From positions 5,944 through 69,943 of the forward strand of contig CAVBWS010000006.1 of assembly GCA_963599255.1 (NCBI GenBank): a DNA stretch of 64,000 nt, read 5' to 3'. The position numbers were made by a program, and so were the translations under genes. Within the stretch, counting starts at the first letter, position 1. Every line of letters starts with the position of its first letter. The notes under the pieces are model-generated. The model was not told where the DNA came from and made no database searches. It saw only the letters and a program-made list of their open reading frames with translations. This DNA comes from RGIG5612 sp963599255 (lineage in GTDB: Bacteria > Bacillota > Clostridia > Lachnospirales > Lachnospiraceae). Below are positions 18,001 to 26,999 of this stretch, piece after piece.

Positions 18001-18115
18001 CCAGCTGGAGGAGTTCGGAGCTGTAGGCCCGCAGAATGGTGCCAAGCCAAGGCAGATACTGGTAGACGAGATGACATTTGAACAAATGTATCAGGACAAA
18101 GTTAAGGGGAATTAA
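15026..18115 (+). CDS. ftsK: DNA translocase FtsK/SpoIIIE
   Basis: A 1029-residue septal DNA pump that moves chromosome ends through the closing division or sporulation septum. The N-terminal membrane domain has about four segments between residues 55 and 210. A very long charged linker follows (about 215-540), including a Tyr/Asp-rich part near 240-300 and many Arg/Lys/Glu. The alpha/beta motor has Walker A GTTGSGKS at 686-693, Walker B IIDELADLMM and the FtsK signature ATQRPSVDVVTG. The gamma winged-helix domain is at the C-terminus (ASSSMLQRRFNLGFNRAARI). The start is TTG at 15026, because GTGGAGGG ends 5 bases before it; a TTG at 15011 has no such site. Confidence 0.93.
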   Translation: MASGKSTSKSNTTTKYNKKQIDKSRNKKQAASAKASSKTSKMAAEKQSEIKSRRGLSLTAAIILGLFFALIFELCNFDVFGKVGSWIKYAEFGLFGAMAYVFPVGLLMLFIVSSFESGRFRYIFSGVVLFLFLCAFTHLVSSLSLNNKDVLSYFSTCAKGHNGGGIIGGAIALLLYMLLSETGAIIISVLVMMVCIFFIAEDFILDIISGILYTDEDDNEDIDEEEEDSRSRKKTKSRYDDEYYENSRRQRKGNRSSYPEQEEGRRKTTSRKNQDKEEYYYDDRDHYAHRGVYNEYGERIEDPSDGTVIRIVRTKNRRGRVKSTELIRTTRKAAPTRDGADMVRAGKKKRGISSNTSLLPIPENEDEVRQIRRNSASGRKTSAGRQMPLPTFIDEQPVRSDSFTDTDGPLRVLRQMEIKDMMDLNDKNSYLGPEDTLSEPKARKKDESEEFNNKEARVTSVREAAVNRRIRDAKPVKESKKEIEARRAAKAQADAYDNASSEDTGSRNWDSRGEKIKSDVSQKGNVKSASEPAYFAPPIELLSRPKRGSRTSDEELAQIAVKLKDTLEYFGVRVEVVNIQAGPSVTRFELQPELGTRVNKITSLADDLKLNLGVTEIRIEAPIPGRQAVGIEIPNKIRQTVYMRELLESPELINHKSKIAFAAGKDISGNVVVADIAKMPHLLVAGTTGSGKSVFLNTILMTILYRAKPSEVGLIIVDPKKVEFGIYQGIPHLMKDVVTDPGQAVSTLRWAVNEMTNRYQRMQMSAVRDFKSYNEKVEKGTVSKSEENPRKMNQIVIIIDELADLMMVAKKEAESLICRLAQLARAAGIHLVIATQRPSVDVVTGLIKANIPGRVALLVSSQIDSRTIIDMPGAEKLLGNGDMLFYPTGYVKPLRVQGAFVSDDEIQETVDFLIDNNHHNYFETESKEIEKFQSSQEDENASSDESANEGASKYDDCFYEAGRMCIEMGKASSSMLQRRFNLGFNRAARIIDQLEEFGAVGPQNGAKPRQILVDEMTFEQMYQDKVKGN

Positions 18116-18122
18116 AAAATAA

Positions 18123-20363
18123 ATGCAATATGCAGATGTAATAGTTGATATCTCCCATGAGACGGTAGACAAACCATTTGAATATATTATTCCGGATGAA
18201 TTGGCTTCAGATATAAGATGCGGAAGCCAAGTCGCAATACCATTCGGAAGAGGTTCCCGCAAGATCAAGGGATTTGTGATCAATGTCAAAAACAAACCGG
18301 ATATTGATGAGAACAGACTTAAAGCCATAGATTCAGTTGTTAAGAACAGCAAAGCCATTGAATCTGATATGATCGAGCTGGCATGGTTTATCAAGACCAA
18401 TTATGGCTCAACCATGAATCAGGCACTTAAAATAGTCCTGCCGGTTAAAAAAACATCTGCCCCTGTAAAGGAAAAGTACATCGTATCATGCGACGATGAA
18501 ACAAGGCTCCGTGAGGCCCTGGAAAAATATTCTAAGGACAGAAGAACGGTTGCCAAATATCGACTGCTCAAGGAAATATCGGAAGAGAAGATTCTTCCAT
18601 ATTCCATGGTGAGAGATAAACTTAATATATCTGCATCAACCCTTAAGAGCCTTACGAAGGACGGCCTTATATTTGTTGACGTTAAGGAGAATCTAAGAGA
18701 CGTTATATCGGTTAAGGATAAGCATCCTTATGAGATAAAACTTAATGATGAGCAGGCTTATGTGGCGGAGGACATATGGAGACGATTTAATCTGCAGGAC
18801 AGAAGGCCGTCCCTTATACGCGGAGTTACAGGTTCGGGAAAGACTGAGATATACATAGAACTGATAGATAAAATGATTAAGGCAGGCAGGCAGGCGGTTG
18901 TTTTGATCCCGGAGATTGCCCTTACTTATCAAACTGTTATCAGATTCTACAGAAAGTTCGGAGACAGGATATCGGTTGTCAATTCGCGGCTGACACCTGC
19001 GCAAAAGCATGATCAGCTGGAGAAGGCCAGAAAAGGCCAGGTGGATATCATGATAGGTCCCAGGTCAGCCTTATTTACGCCCTTTAAAAATCTGGGAATA
19101 ATAATTATTGATGAAGAGCACGAGGGTACATACAAGAATGAAACCGCTCCGAGATATCATTCCCGGGAGGTTGCTGTAAAACTGGCACAGATCAAGGATG
19201 CGATTGTTGTAATGGGGTCTGCCACACCATCAGTGGAATCCTTCTACAAGGCCGAACAAAATATTTATCAATTGTATAATCTCGAGAGAAGAGCCGCAGG
19301 AGCGAAGCTTCCGGAGGTGGAGATCGTTGATCTGAGAGATGAGCTGGCATCCGGCAACAGGTCAATTATAAGCCGCCGACTTCAGGAACTTATCAGGGAC
19401 AGACTGAATAAGCAGGAGCAGATAATACTATTTATAAATCGCAGGGCGTACCAGAGTTTTGTATCTTGCAGAAGCTGTGGTGCTGCTTTAAAATGTCCTC
19501 ATTGCGATGTGTCCCTTAAATACCACAAGAATGGCCGATTAATATGCCATTACTGCGGATATGAGATGCCTATGGTTAAGGTATGTCCTTCCTGCGGATC
19601 AAAATATATAGGAACATTTGGGGCAGGAACACAGAAAGTGGAAGAAGAGATAAATCATCTGTTTCCGGAGGCATCAACCCTTCGCATGGATATGGATACA
19701 ACCAGAGAGAAGGATGCGCATGAGAAGATATTATCAGCATTTGCCAATCATGAGGCGGATATTCTGATAGGCACACAGATGATAGTGAAGGGACATGATT
19801 TCGCCAATGTAACCTTGGTGGGAATATTGGCGGCAGATCTGTCTCTTTATTCAGGCGGATATATGGCGGCTGAAAGGACATTTCAATTGCTAACCCAGGC
19901 AGCGGGCCGTGCCGGAAGGGGCAGTAAGCTGGGAAATGTCATAATTCAGACCTATTCTCCGGAAAATTACGCGGTAAGTCTCGGGGCGGCTCAGGATTAT
20001 AAGGCGTTTTATAACTTCGAGACCTCCTACAGGAAATTAATGGGCTATCCGCCATTTATGAATATCCTGAGTATCCTGGTAAGCTGCGAGATAGAACAGT
20101 TATTAGATGACACCTGCATCAGAATAAGCCGCGTCATTGATAAGATCGTTGCAGATAACAAGGATATCATAAAGATTGGGCCTTCGCAGGCGCCGATTGC
20201 CAAGATACAGGATAGGTACAGAAAGATTATATATATTAAAGCAGCAAAATATGCTGAACTTACATTGGTTAAAGACTCTGTCGAAGAATATATGAATAAT
20301 AATCCAGACAGTAAGATACAGATAACATTTGATTTTTCATTGAACAATGAACAGGAGATTTAA
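18123..20363 (+). CDS. priA: Primosomal protein N' (replication restart helicase PriA)
   Basis: A 746-residue 3'-to-5' helicase that reloads the replisome at stalled forks. The N-terminal DNA-binding domain is at 1-100, a winged-helix part follows, and the helicase core has Walker A GVTGSGKT at 234-241, DEEHEGTYK as motif II, GSATPS and a C-terminal motif QAAGRAGRG. Eight zinc-binding cysteines occur as four CxxC pairs (SCRSCG, KCPHC, CHYCG, CPSCG) at about 450-490. The ATG is 8 bases after the ftsK stop with AAGGGG upstream. It begins a tightly packed run with def and fmt. Confidence 0.97.
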   Translation: MQYADVIVDISHETVDKPFEYIIPDELASDIRCGSQVAIPFGRGSRKIKGFVINVKNKPDIDENRLKAIDSVVKNSKAIESDMIELAWFIKTNYGSTMNQALKIVLPVKKTSAPVKEKYIVSCDDETRLREALEKYSKDRRTVAKYRLLKEISEEKILPYSMVRDKLNISASTLKSLTKDGLIFVDVKENLRDVISVKDKHPYEIKLNDEQAYVAEDIWRRFNLQDRRPSLIRGVTGSGKTEIYIELIDKMIKAGRQAVVLIPEIALTYQTVIRFYRKFGDRISVVNSRLTPAQKHDQLEKARKGQVDIMIGPRSALFTPFKNLGIIIIDEEHEGTYKNETAPRYHSREVAVKLAQIKDAIVVMGSATPSVESFYKAEQNIYQLYNLERRAAGAKLPEVEIVDLRDELASGNRSIISRRLQELIRDRLNKQEQIILFINRRAYQSFVSCRSCGAALKCPHCDVSLKYHKNGRLICHYCGYEMPMVKVCPSCGSKYIGTFGAGTQKVEEEINHLFPEASTLRMDMDTTREKDAHEKILSAFANHEADILIGTQMIVKGHDFANVTLVGILAADLSLYSGGYMAAERTFQLLTQAAGRAGRGSKLGNVIIQTYSPENYAVSLGAAQDYKAFYNFETSYRKLMGYPPFMNILSILVSCEIEQLLDDTCIRISRVIDKIVADNKDIIKIGPSQAPIAKIQDRYRKIIYIKAAKYAELTLVKDSVEEYMNNNPDSKIQITFDFSLNNEQEI

Positions 20364-20366
20364 GAG

Positions 20367-20918
20367 ATGGCAATAAGAAATATAAGGACAGAGGGTGACC
20401 CGATATTACGCAAGAATTCAAAACCTGTTAAGGAAATGACAGCAAGAACTCAGGAATTGATAGGCGATATGGTGGATACCATGCATGAAGCCGACGGAGT
20501 GGGTTTGGCAGCAGTACAGGTAGGAGTACTTAAACGCATTGCGGTGGTTTGTGTACCGGATCCTTATACAGATGAGACACCGGAAGAGGAAATAAATGAT
20601 CTGACTCATTCTTTCGATGAAGATATTGTAATGATCAATCCAACATGGAGAGCAGCCGATGATACTATCCAGACGGGAAATGAAGGATGCCTGTCAGTTC
20701 CTGGTAAATACGGAACGGTAACAAGGCCTGATCATATTATCCTTAATGCATATGATGAGAATATGCAGGCTTACGAACTGGAGGCAATGGGTCTGCTGGC
20801 CAGAGCCATATGTCATGAATGTGACCACCTTGACGGAATTCTCTACATTGATAAGGTGGAGGGCGACATCTATGATAACTCAGAAGATGACGAAGAATAC
20901 GAAGAGGAAATGGAATGA
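20367..20918 (+). CDS. def: Peptide deformylase
   Basis: A 183-residue metallo-hydrolase that removes the formyl group from nascent protein N-termini. All three motifs are present: GVGLAAVQVG (motif I), EGCLSVPG with the metal-ligand Cys (motif II) and CHECDHLDG with the two His ligands and catalytic Glu (motif III, about 150-158). The C-terminal tail is very acidic (DNSEDDEEYEEEME). It lies 3 bases after priA and its stop overlaps the fmt start by 4 bases. The def-fmt pairing fits their opposite reactions on the initiator formyl group. Confidence 0.96.
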   Translation: MAIRNIRTEGDPILRKNSKPVKEMTARTQELIGDMVDTMHEADGVGLAAVQVGVLKRIAVVCVPDPYTDETPEEEINDLTHSFDEDIVMINPTWRAADDTIQTGNEGCLSVPGKYGTVTRPDHIILNAYDENMQAYELEAMGLLARAICHECDHLDGILYIDKVEGDIYDNSEDDEEYEEEME

Positions 20919-21871
20919 AGATAATTTTTATGGGAACACCGCAGATCGCAGTTCCTGCGTTAGAAACGCTGATCAACTCTAAGCATGAGGTTATCGCTGT
21001 CATTACCCAGCCGGATCAAAAAAGCGGAAGGGGCATGAGCGTTAAGTTCTCACCTGTGAAGGAAATTGCAGTGAAATACGGAATTGAGTGCCTGCAGCCG
21101 GAATCTGTCAATGATGAAGCGGTGCTTGATATGTTGGAACAAAAGCATGCTGACACATTTGCAGTGGCAGCTTATGCCCAGAAGATTCCCAACAGACTGC
21201 TGGAGATGGCACCTTACGGATGCATTAATCTTCATCCTTCGCTTCTGCCTAAATACAGAGGCTCAGGCCCGTTAAGAGGACCTATATTAAACGGAGATAC
21301 ATATACAGGCGTTACCATAATGAAGCTGGTTGAAAAGTGGGATGCAGGTGACATATTGATGCAGAAGTCATTTGCAATGGATCCTAAGGAAACATCCGAG
21401 ACGCTTGAGGAAAAATGCAAGATCCTGGGTGCGCAGATGATGCTTGAAACCATAGACGGCCTCGAAAATGGCACCATAACTCCGGTTCCCCAGGATACTG
21501 CCAAGGCCACATATCTGAAACAGATAAATAAGGATGCCGGGCTTATAGATTTTGAGCAAAGCGCTGTACAGATAGAGAGGCAGATAAGGGCATGTATTCC
21601 GTGGCCGTCAGCATTTACATATATGGATGGCAAGACTTTTAAAATATGGGCGGCGGAAGTACGGGCAGAGGGCGGCGAAAATGCTGCAGAAAAATCAGCC
21701 GAGATGCCTGTGGGCTCAGTCGTTTATGTCGACAAGAAAAGACTGCTTATAAAAACAGGAGAAGGCTGCCTGGAACCTACGGTTGTTCAGCTGGAGGGCA
21801 AGAAAAAGATGGCTGCTGATGAATTCTTAAGAGGCAAAAAAATAGAGCAGGGATATCATTTTGGAAAATAA
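20915..21871 (+). CDS. fmt: Methionyl-tRNA formyltransferase
   Basis: A 318-residue enzyme that formylates initiator Met-tRNA using 10-formyl-tetrahydrofolate. The N-terminal formyltransferase domain shows MKIIFMGTPQIAVPALE and the catalytic Asn-His-Asp set in INLHPSLLPKYRG and VEKWDAGDIL; the loop usually read RGAAPI is RGSGPLRGPI here. A C-terminal OB-like domain for tRNA starts near residue 205. Overlaps def by 4 bases (ATGA) and rsmB by 11 bases, so translation is coupled. Confidence 0.96.
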   Translation: MKIIFMGTPQIAVPALETLINSKHEVIAVITQPDQKSGRGMSVKFSPVKEIAVKYGIECLQPESVNDEAVLDMLEQKHADTFAVAAYAQKIPNRLLEMAPYGCINLHPSLLPKYRGSGPLRGPILNGDTYTGVTIMKLVEKWDAGDILMQKSFAMDPKETSETLEEKCKILGAQMMLETIDGLENGTITPVPQDTAKATYLKQINKDAGLIDFEQSAVQIERQIRACIPWPSAFTYMDGKTFKIWAAEVRAEGGENAAEKSAEMPVGSVVYVDKKRLLIKTGEGCLEPTVVQLEGKKKMAADEFLRGKKIEQGYHFGK

Positions 21872-23144
21872 AAAAAATCTGAGAAATATAGTGCTTAATA
21901 TGCTTGATGCTACTCTTGAAAAGGGACAGCTGAGCCATATTGTAATAAATAATACATTTTCCGATGATCAGCTCACGATTAAGGACAGGTCATTTATTAA
22001 CAGAGTTTATTCAGGAACGTTAGAGAAACTGGTTTATCTTGATTATATTATTGAGCAGTTCTCATCTGTGAAGCTTAAGAAAATGAAACCGGTCATAAGG
22101 AACCTTCTGAGAATGAGCATATATCAGATGAAATTTATGGATTCTGTTCCTGATTACACCTGCATTGATGAAGCAGTTAGACTGGCTAGAAAGAGGGGGC
22201 TGTCGAACCTGTCCGGGTTCGTTAACGGCGTCCTCAGGAATATACAAAGAGAGTCAGACAAAACTAAGCTGCCGGACTATGTTAAGGCTTGCGCACCGAA
22301 ATGGATATATGAGCTTGTTAACAGCCAGCACGGGAAAACGGCAGCAAATGCATTTTTTGACGCTGTTCAGCAGACGGATGATTATACAACCATAAGATTT
22401 AATCTGGCTAAGGATACTCCGGAACATATAATCGATCTGCTTAAGACAGAAAATTGTAATGTCAGAAAATTAGAAGGCTCAGAGGGGGCATATGCCATAA
22501 GCGGTTTTGACAAGCTTACAAGTCTTACCGCATTTAAAGAGGGCCTTATCATAATGCAGGATGCATCATCTATGATGTCAGTTGAACTGGCAGCTGCCGG
22601 TGATCCTAAAAATGAGCTTACAATCGATGTATGCGCAGCGCCGGGAGGCAAGAGCCTATATATGGCTGAGAAATACCCAGGGGCAAGGATCATCTCAAGG
22701 GATCTTACGAAATACAAAGTGGGTCTTATCGAGGAAAATGTCAGACGCCTCGGGATAAAAAATATAGATCCCCAGGTATATGATGCAACAATATTAGATA
22801 AGTCCTTCATGGGCAAGGCTGATATCGTTATAGCAGATCTTCCGTGCTCCGGGCTGGGAGTAATAAGACGAAAGCCTGATATCATGTACAGGCTTAAGCC
22901 TGAGGATCTGACAGAACTCGTAACACTTCAGAGAAGAATATTAGAAACTGTGCATAATTACGTAAAACCGGGCGGAATACTTATGTACAGCACCTGTACC
23001 ATCAATAAAATGGAAAATGAAGAAAATACGCACTGGTTCCTGGAAAATCATGCCGAATTTGAATTAGAAACACAGAGACTGCTTATACCGGGAACAGATG
23101 AATGTGACGGCTTTTATGCAGCCAAAATGAAGAAAATAAAATGA
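21861..23144 (+). CDS. rsmB: 16S rRNA m5C967 methyltransferase RsmB
   Basis: A 427-residue SAM-dependent cytosine-5 methyltransferase. The N-terminal NusB-like helical RNA-binding domain covers about 1-140 (NIVLNMLDATLEKGQLS, then SGFVNGVLRNIQRE). The catalytic domain has the SAM motif DVCAAPGGKS, the NOL1/NOP2/Sun signature, Cys in ADLPCSGLGVIRRKPDI and the second Cys in YSTCTINKMENEE. Start is TTG at 21861 inside the end of fmt, with AGGGA 7 bases before. The C-terminal tail after TDECDGFYAAKMK is normal. Confidence 0.94.
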   Translation: MENKKNLRNIVLNMLDATLEKGQLSHIVINNTFSDDQLTIKDRSFINRVYSGTLEKLVYLDYIIEQFSSVKLKKMKPVIRNLLRMSIYQMKFMDSVPDYTCIDEAVRLARKRGLSNLSGFVNGVLRNIQRESDKTKLPDYVKACAPKWIYELVNSQHGKTAANAFFDAVQQTDDYTTIRFNLAKDTPEHIIDLLKTENCNVRKLEGSEGAYAISGFDKLTSLTAFKEGLIIMQDASSMMSVELAAAGDPKNELTIDVCAAPGGKSLYMAEKYPGARIISRDLTKYKVGLIEENVRRLGIKNIDPQVYDATILDKSFMGKADIVIADLPCSGLGVIRRKPDIMYRLKPEDLTELVTLQRRILETVHNYVKPGGILMYSTCTINKMENEENTHWFLENHAEFELETQRLLIPGTDECDGFYAAKMKKIK

Positions 23145-24172
23145 ATGAGAAGACGGATATAAAATCACTGCCGTTAGAGCAGTTAATAGAACTATTTGCA
23201 CAGATGAATGAACCTGCCTTCAGAGCCAGACAGGTGTTTGAATGGATGCATGTTCATCTGGTAAATAGCTTCGATGATATGAAGAACATTCCTAAGACAT
23301 TGAAGGTGAAGCTGTCGGACAGCTGCGAGCTTCGCAATGTAACCAAAAGGAATGTACTTGTTTCGCAAATAGACGGAACCAGAAAATATCTCTTTGAATT
23401 AAATGATCATAACCTGATCGAGAGCGTTATGATGCGGTACAAACACGGCAACAGTGTCTGTGTATCCAGCCAGGTGGGATGCGCCATGGGATGCAAATTC
23501 TGCGCTTCAACAATAGGCGGAATGATCAGGAACCTGACGGCCTCAGAGATACTCTCACAGGTGTATGAAATCCAGAAGGATACCGGCGAGAGGGTATCTA
23601 ATATTGTGATAATGGGCATGGGAGAACCCATGACAAATTATGACAATGTGACCGCATTTGTAAGGCTTATCAGTGCAGAAAACACCTTGCACATAAGCCA
23701 AAGAAATATTACAATATCCACATGCGGAATTGTTCCCGCTATAATTCGTTTGAGTAAAGAATCCTTAAAATGTACTTTGGCATTGTCTCTTCATGCACCT
23801 AATGATGAGATAAGGCGTACTATTATGCCTGTCGCCAATAAGTTCAGCATTAAGGATATTTTGTGTGCCTGCGATGCCTATTTCACAGAAACCGGCCGCA
23901 GAGTAACATTTGAATACTGCCTGATTGACGGAATAAATGACAAAGATTATCACGCAAGGGAGCTGGCAGCACTTCTCAAGGGAAGAAATGCCCATGTCAA
24001 TCTGATTCCGGTTAATCCAACACCTGAAAATAATTTTGGAGCAGCGAAAGAACATGATATAAATGTTTTTAAGAAGATACTCGAGGATTCGGGCGTTACG
24101 GCAACAAGGCGGCGAGAGATGGGCAGAGACATCTCCGGTGCATGCGGGCAGCTTGTTAGGAGGACGATTTGA
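23141..24172 (+). CDS. rlmN: Dual-specificity 23S rRNA/tRNA adenine-C2 methyltransferase RlmN
   Basis: A 343-residue radical-SAM enzyme that methylates A2503 of 23S rRNA and A37 of some tRNAs. The cluster-binding triad CAMGCKFC is at Cys114, 118 and 121; other marks are NIVIMGMGEPMTNYDNV, the SAM-binding STCGIVPAI and the C-terminal Cys in ISGACGQL that forms the methyl-transfer intermediate, with YCLIDGIND before it. Overlaps rsmB by 4 bases. Family length is normal. Confidence 0.96.
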   Translation: MNEKTDIKSLPLEQLIELFAQMNEPAFRARQVFEWMHVHLVNSFDDMKNIPKTLKVKLSDSCELRNVTKRNVLVSQIDGTRKYLFELNDHNLIESVMMRYKHGNSVCVSSQVGCAMGCKFCASTIGGMIRNLTASEILSQVYEIQKDTGERVSNIVIMGMGEPMTNYDNVTAFVRLISAENTLHISQRNITISTCGIVPAIIRLSKESLKCTLALSLHAPNDEIRRTIMPVANKFSIKDILCACDAYFTETGRRVTFEYCLIDGINDKDYHARELAALLKGRNAHVNLIPVNPTPENNFGAAKEHDINVFKKILEDSGVTATRRREMGRDISGACGQLVRRTI

Positions 24173-24888
24173 AATCTTACGGAATAACTGATATTGGTTT
24201 GTCCAGAAAATATAATCAGGATTATACCCTTGAATGTGACGAGCAAATCGGCAATCTGGATAATCTATATGTAGTTTGTGACGGCCTGGGCGGGCATAAT
24301 GCAGGAGAATATGCTTCTTCTACTGCAGCGGAGAATTTCTTCGACTTTGTAGAATTCTGTTCATCTAAGATGCCGCTGTCCATATTCAAGGAGGCTGTTC
24401 TTAAAACCAACAGAGTTGTATATGAGGCGGGAAGAGAGCCTGCATATCAGGGAATGGCTTCAACGCTTGTGGGAGTCACGGTTGTTGATGATACAGCATA
24501 CGTGGTAAATGTAGGCGATTCCAGAGCTTATGTTATAGGACCTGATGACATTACACAGATAACCTGGGATCATTCTTATGTTGCGGAATTAGTGCGTCAG
24601 GGACAGATAACTAAGGATGAAGCAAGATTTCACAAGAAAAATAATGTGATTACAAGGGCGATAGGAGCAGAGATGACGGTAAGACCTGATTTCTTCCAGG
24701 TGGCTCTTGAAGATGACGAAACAATCCTGATATGTTCAGACGGACTGTATAACATGGTTAGTGAGATGACCATAAAATCTGTAATATGCTCACACAACTC
24801 ATTAGAAGCCAAGGCCCACAGACTAGTAGACCTGGCTAATGAAGCTGGCGGAAAAGATAATATTGCTGTAGTCTTAATTACCAAATAA
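24169..24888 (+). CDS. prpC: PP2C-family protein phosphatase (PrpC/Stp)
   Basis: A 239-residue metal-dependent Ser/Thr phosphatase that reverses the PASTA kinase encoded next. Motifs: DIGLSRKYNQD, CDGLGGHNAGEYAS with the metal Asp and Gly, NVGDSRAYVI, HSYVAELVRQG, the ITRAIG motif and the ending GGKDNIAVVLI. Start is TTG at 24169, overlapping the rlmN stop by 4 bases, with AGGAGGA 6 bases upstream. It is 9 bases from the kinase start, the usual prpC-prkC order in Firmicutes. Confidence 0.95.
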   Translation: MKSYGITDIGLSRKYNQDYTLECDEQIGNLDNLYVVCDGLGGHNAGEYASSTAAENFFDFVEFCSSKMPLSIFKEAVLKTNRVVYEAGREPAYQGMASTLVGVTVVDDTAYVVNVGDSRAYVIGPDDITQITWDHSYVAELVRQGQITKDEARFHKKNNVITRAIGAEMTVRPDFFQVALEDDETILICSDGLYNMVSEMTIKSVICSHNSLEAKAHRLVDLANEAGGKDNIAVVLITK

Positions 24889-24897
24889 GGAGTAGCG

Positions 24898-26940
24898 ATG
24901 ACAATCCAAAAAGGGATGTATATAGAAAACAGATACGAGATTCTGGGGAAAATCGGTTCCGGCGGAATGAGTGATGTCTATAAAGCCAGATGTCATAAGC
25001 TTAACCGCTATGTAGCGATTAAATTCCTTAAACCGGAATACTGTGAAGATAAAAATTTCGTTAAAAACTTCCAGATAGAAGCTCAGTCAGCAGCTGCGCT
25101 TCTTCATCCGAATGTCGTAAGCGTATATGATGTTAATCAGGTCAGCGGTATTTATTATATCGTTATGGAGTATGTTGACGGAATTACGCTTAAAAAATAT
25201 ATCAGCAGAAACGGACGACTTCCGATCAAGGAAGCTACCAGTATTGCGATACAGATTGCACAGGGTATAGATGCGGCACATAATGCCAATATCATTCACA
25301 GAGACATTAAGCCGCAGAATGTATTAATATCACGAGAAGGCAAGATAAAGGTTACGGATTTCGGCATAGCCAAAACAACCACGGCCAATACAATCAGCAC
25401 AGATATACTGGGATCAGTTCAGTATATTTCTCCTGAACAGGCCAGGGGAGGACAGATCGATAACAGAACCGATATATATTCCTTCGGTATCGTATATTAC
25501 GAGATGATCACAGGCAAGCTTCCGTTTGACGGAGAGTCAACTGTGTCTATTGCTCTTAAGCATATCCAGGAAAATGTTCCTCTTGCAGGGGACGTTGTTG
25601 ACGGTGTTCCTAACAGCGTTACCAGGATCATCGAAAAGTGTACACAGAGAAAGCCGGAGAGAAGATACCAGAAGGTTTCTTCACTTTTAGCAGATCTTAA
25701 GACTTCACTTATAACACCGAATGAAGATTTCGTTATCCTTGAACCTGAGACAGCTGACTCGGCTACTGTTATTATGTCTGACGGTGATGCGGAGATCTTA
25801 AGAAGAGAAGGAAACAGAATGGATTCCCAGCCGGATGACAGATATCCTGCAGGCGGCGGCTCTTCTTATAAGAATTCAAGACAATCAGGCCGAAACCGTC
25901 AATATTATGATGATAAACGCGGCTATGATGACTACGAAGACGGGCAGTATGATAGCGGTCATTACGGTGAAGGAGAATATGACGACGGTTATTATGATGA
26001 TGAATATTATGATAATCGTTATAGCAGACAGCCTGCCAAGCGCAAGAAAAAGTCTGACAAGGCTATCGTTATATGCGGCGTATTAGCAGTAATCATTGTA
26101 GTAGTTGTGCTGGTCATTGTATGCGCTCAGCTGTTTGGAAATGATAAATCAAACGAAAAGCAATTGGAGACAGAGACAACTGTTACAACAACTGCAGGGC
26201 TTGAGGTTCCGAGCGTAGTAGGAATGGAGGTTAGCAAGGCTCAGAGCCAGTTGGAGGAAAAGGGATACGTAGTTAAGGTTAAATATGCCCACAGTGATTC
26301 CATTGCCAAAGAATATGTAATAGAGCAGTCCGTTAAGAGCGGAACGCCGTTGGAGAAGGGTGAGGAGATTACCCTGACAGTAAGTTCAGGTCAGGAGACC
26401 ATCAGTCTTGCATCATATGCAGGACAAGATTCTGAGACTGTTCAGGAAGCTCTGAAGAAACTGGGATTTAAGACTAAGGTTACAGAAAAAAATGATGACA
26501 CAATAGAGGCAGGCAAGGTTATAGAAACTAATCCTATCGCAGGTTCAGATGTATCTAAGGACACTGTAATTGAGATCTTTGTAAGCACAGGACCTGAAAA
26601 GAAGACGGTATACCTTCCAAGCATAATAGGATATTCAGAGGAAAATGCACTTATACTGCTGAACAGTTACAATCTGAACGGATATGTGGCAGGATACGAG
26701 GAACGTGCCGGATGGGGCGGCCTGGTAACCAGTCAATATCTCAGCGAGGGCACAGAAGTTGATGAAGGCGGCTGGATAGGATTTATCGTGGGTGTTGAAC
26801 CGGAAACGGAGGCACCAACGGAAACAACAACGGAAGCCCCGACAGAGACAACGACAGAAACGCCGACAGAGACAACGACAGAAGCTCCGACAGAGACCTC
26901 GTCAGAAGAGACTACGGTACCGACTGATGCAGTAAATTAA
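24898..26940 (+). CDS. prkC: Membrane Ser/Thr protein kinase with PASTA domains (PrkC/PknB type)
   Basis: A 680-residue sensor kinase that detects muropeptides or lipid II in this family. Kinase domain about 12-275: glycine loop GKIGSGGMSDVY, Lys in VAIKFLKPE, HRDIKPQNVL, TDFGIAK. A juxtamembrane segment (about 310-385) is extremely rich in Tyr, Asp and Gly. One membrane segment lies at 388-412. Three extracellular PASTA repeats follow: about 434-500, 500-568 and 568-640, the first opening LEVPSVVGMEVSKAQ. The tail from 640 is a Thr/Glu/Pro repeat (APTETTTE units). Forms a unit with prpC and rsgA; RsgA is a known kinase partner in relatives. Confidence 0.95.
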   Translation: MTIQKGMYIENRYEILGKIGSGGMSDVYKARCHKLNRYVAIKFLKPEYCEDKNFVKNFQIEAQSAAALLHPNVVSVYDVNQVSGIYYIVMEYVDGITLKKYISRNGRLPIKEATSIAIQIAQGIDAAHNANIIHRDIKPQNVLISREGKIKVTDFGIAKTTTANTISTDILGSVQYISPEQARGGQIDNRTDIYSFGIVYYEMITGKLPFDGESTVSIALKHIQENVPLAGDVVDGVPNSVTRIIEKCTQRKPERRYQKVSSLLADLKTSLITPNEDFVILEPETADSATVIMSDGDAEILRREGNRMDSQPDDRYPAGGGSSYKNSRQSGRNRQYYDDKRGYDDYEDGQYDSGHYGEGEYDDGYYDDEYYDNRYSRQPAKRKKKSDKAIVICGVLAVIIVVVVLVIVCAQLFGNDKSNEKQLETETTVTTTAGLEVPSVVGMEVSKAQSQLEEKGYVVKVKYAHSDSIAKEYVIEQSVKSGTPLEKGEEITLTVSSGQETISLASYAGQDSETVQEALKKLGFKTKVTEKNDDTIEAGKVIETNPIAGSDVSKDTVIEIFVSTGPEKKTVYLPSIIGYSEENALILLNSYNLNGYVAGYEERAGWGGLVTSQYLSEGTEVDEGGWIGFIVGVEPETEAPTETTTEAPTETTTETPTETTTEAPTETSSEETTVPTDAVN

Positions 26941-26999
26941 TGTGATAAAGAAATCGGCAGATTGCCCATAGGGTATAACGAAGTAAAAAGGATAAGCAA

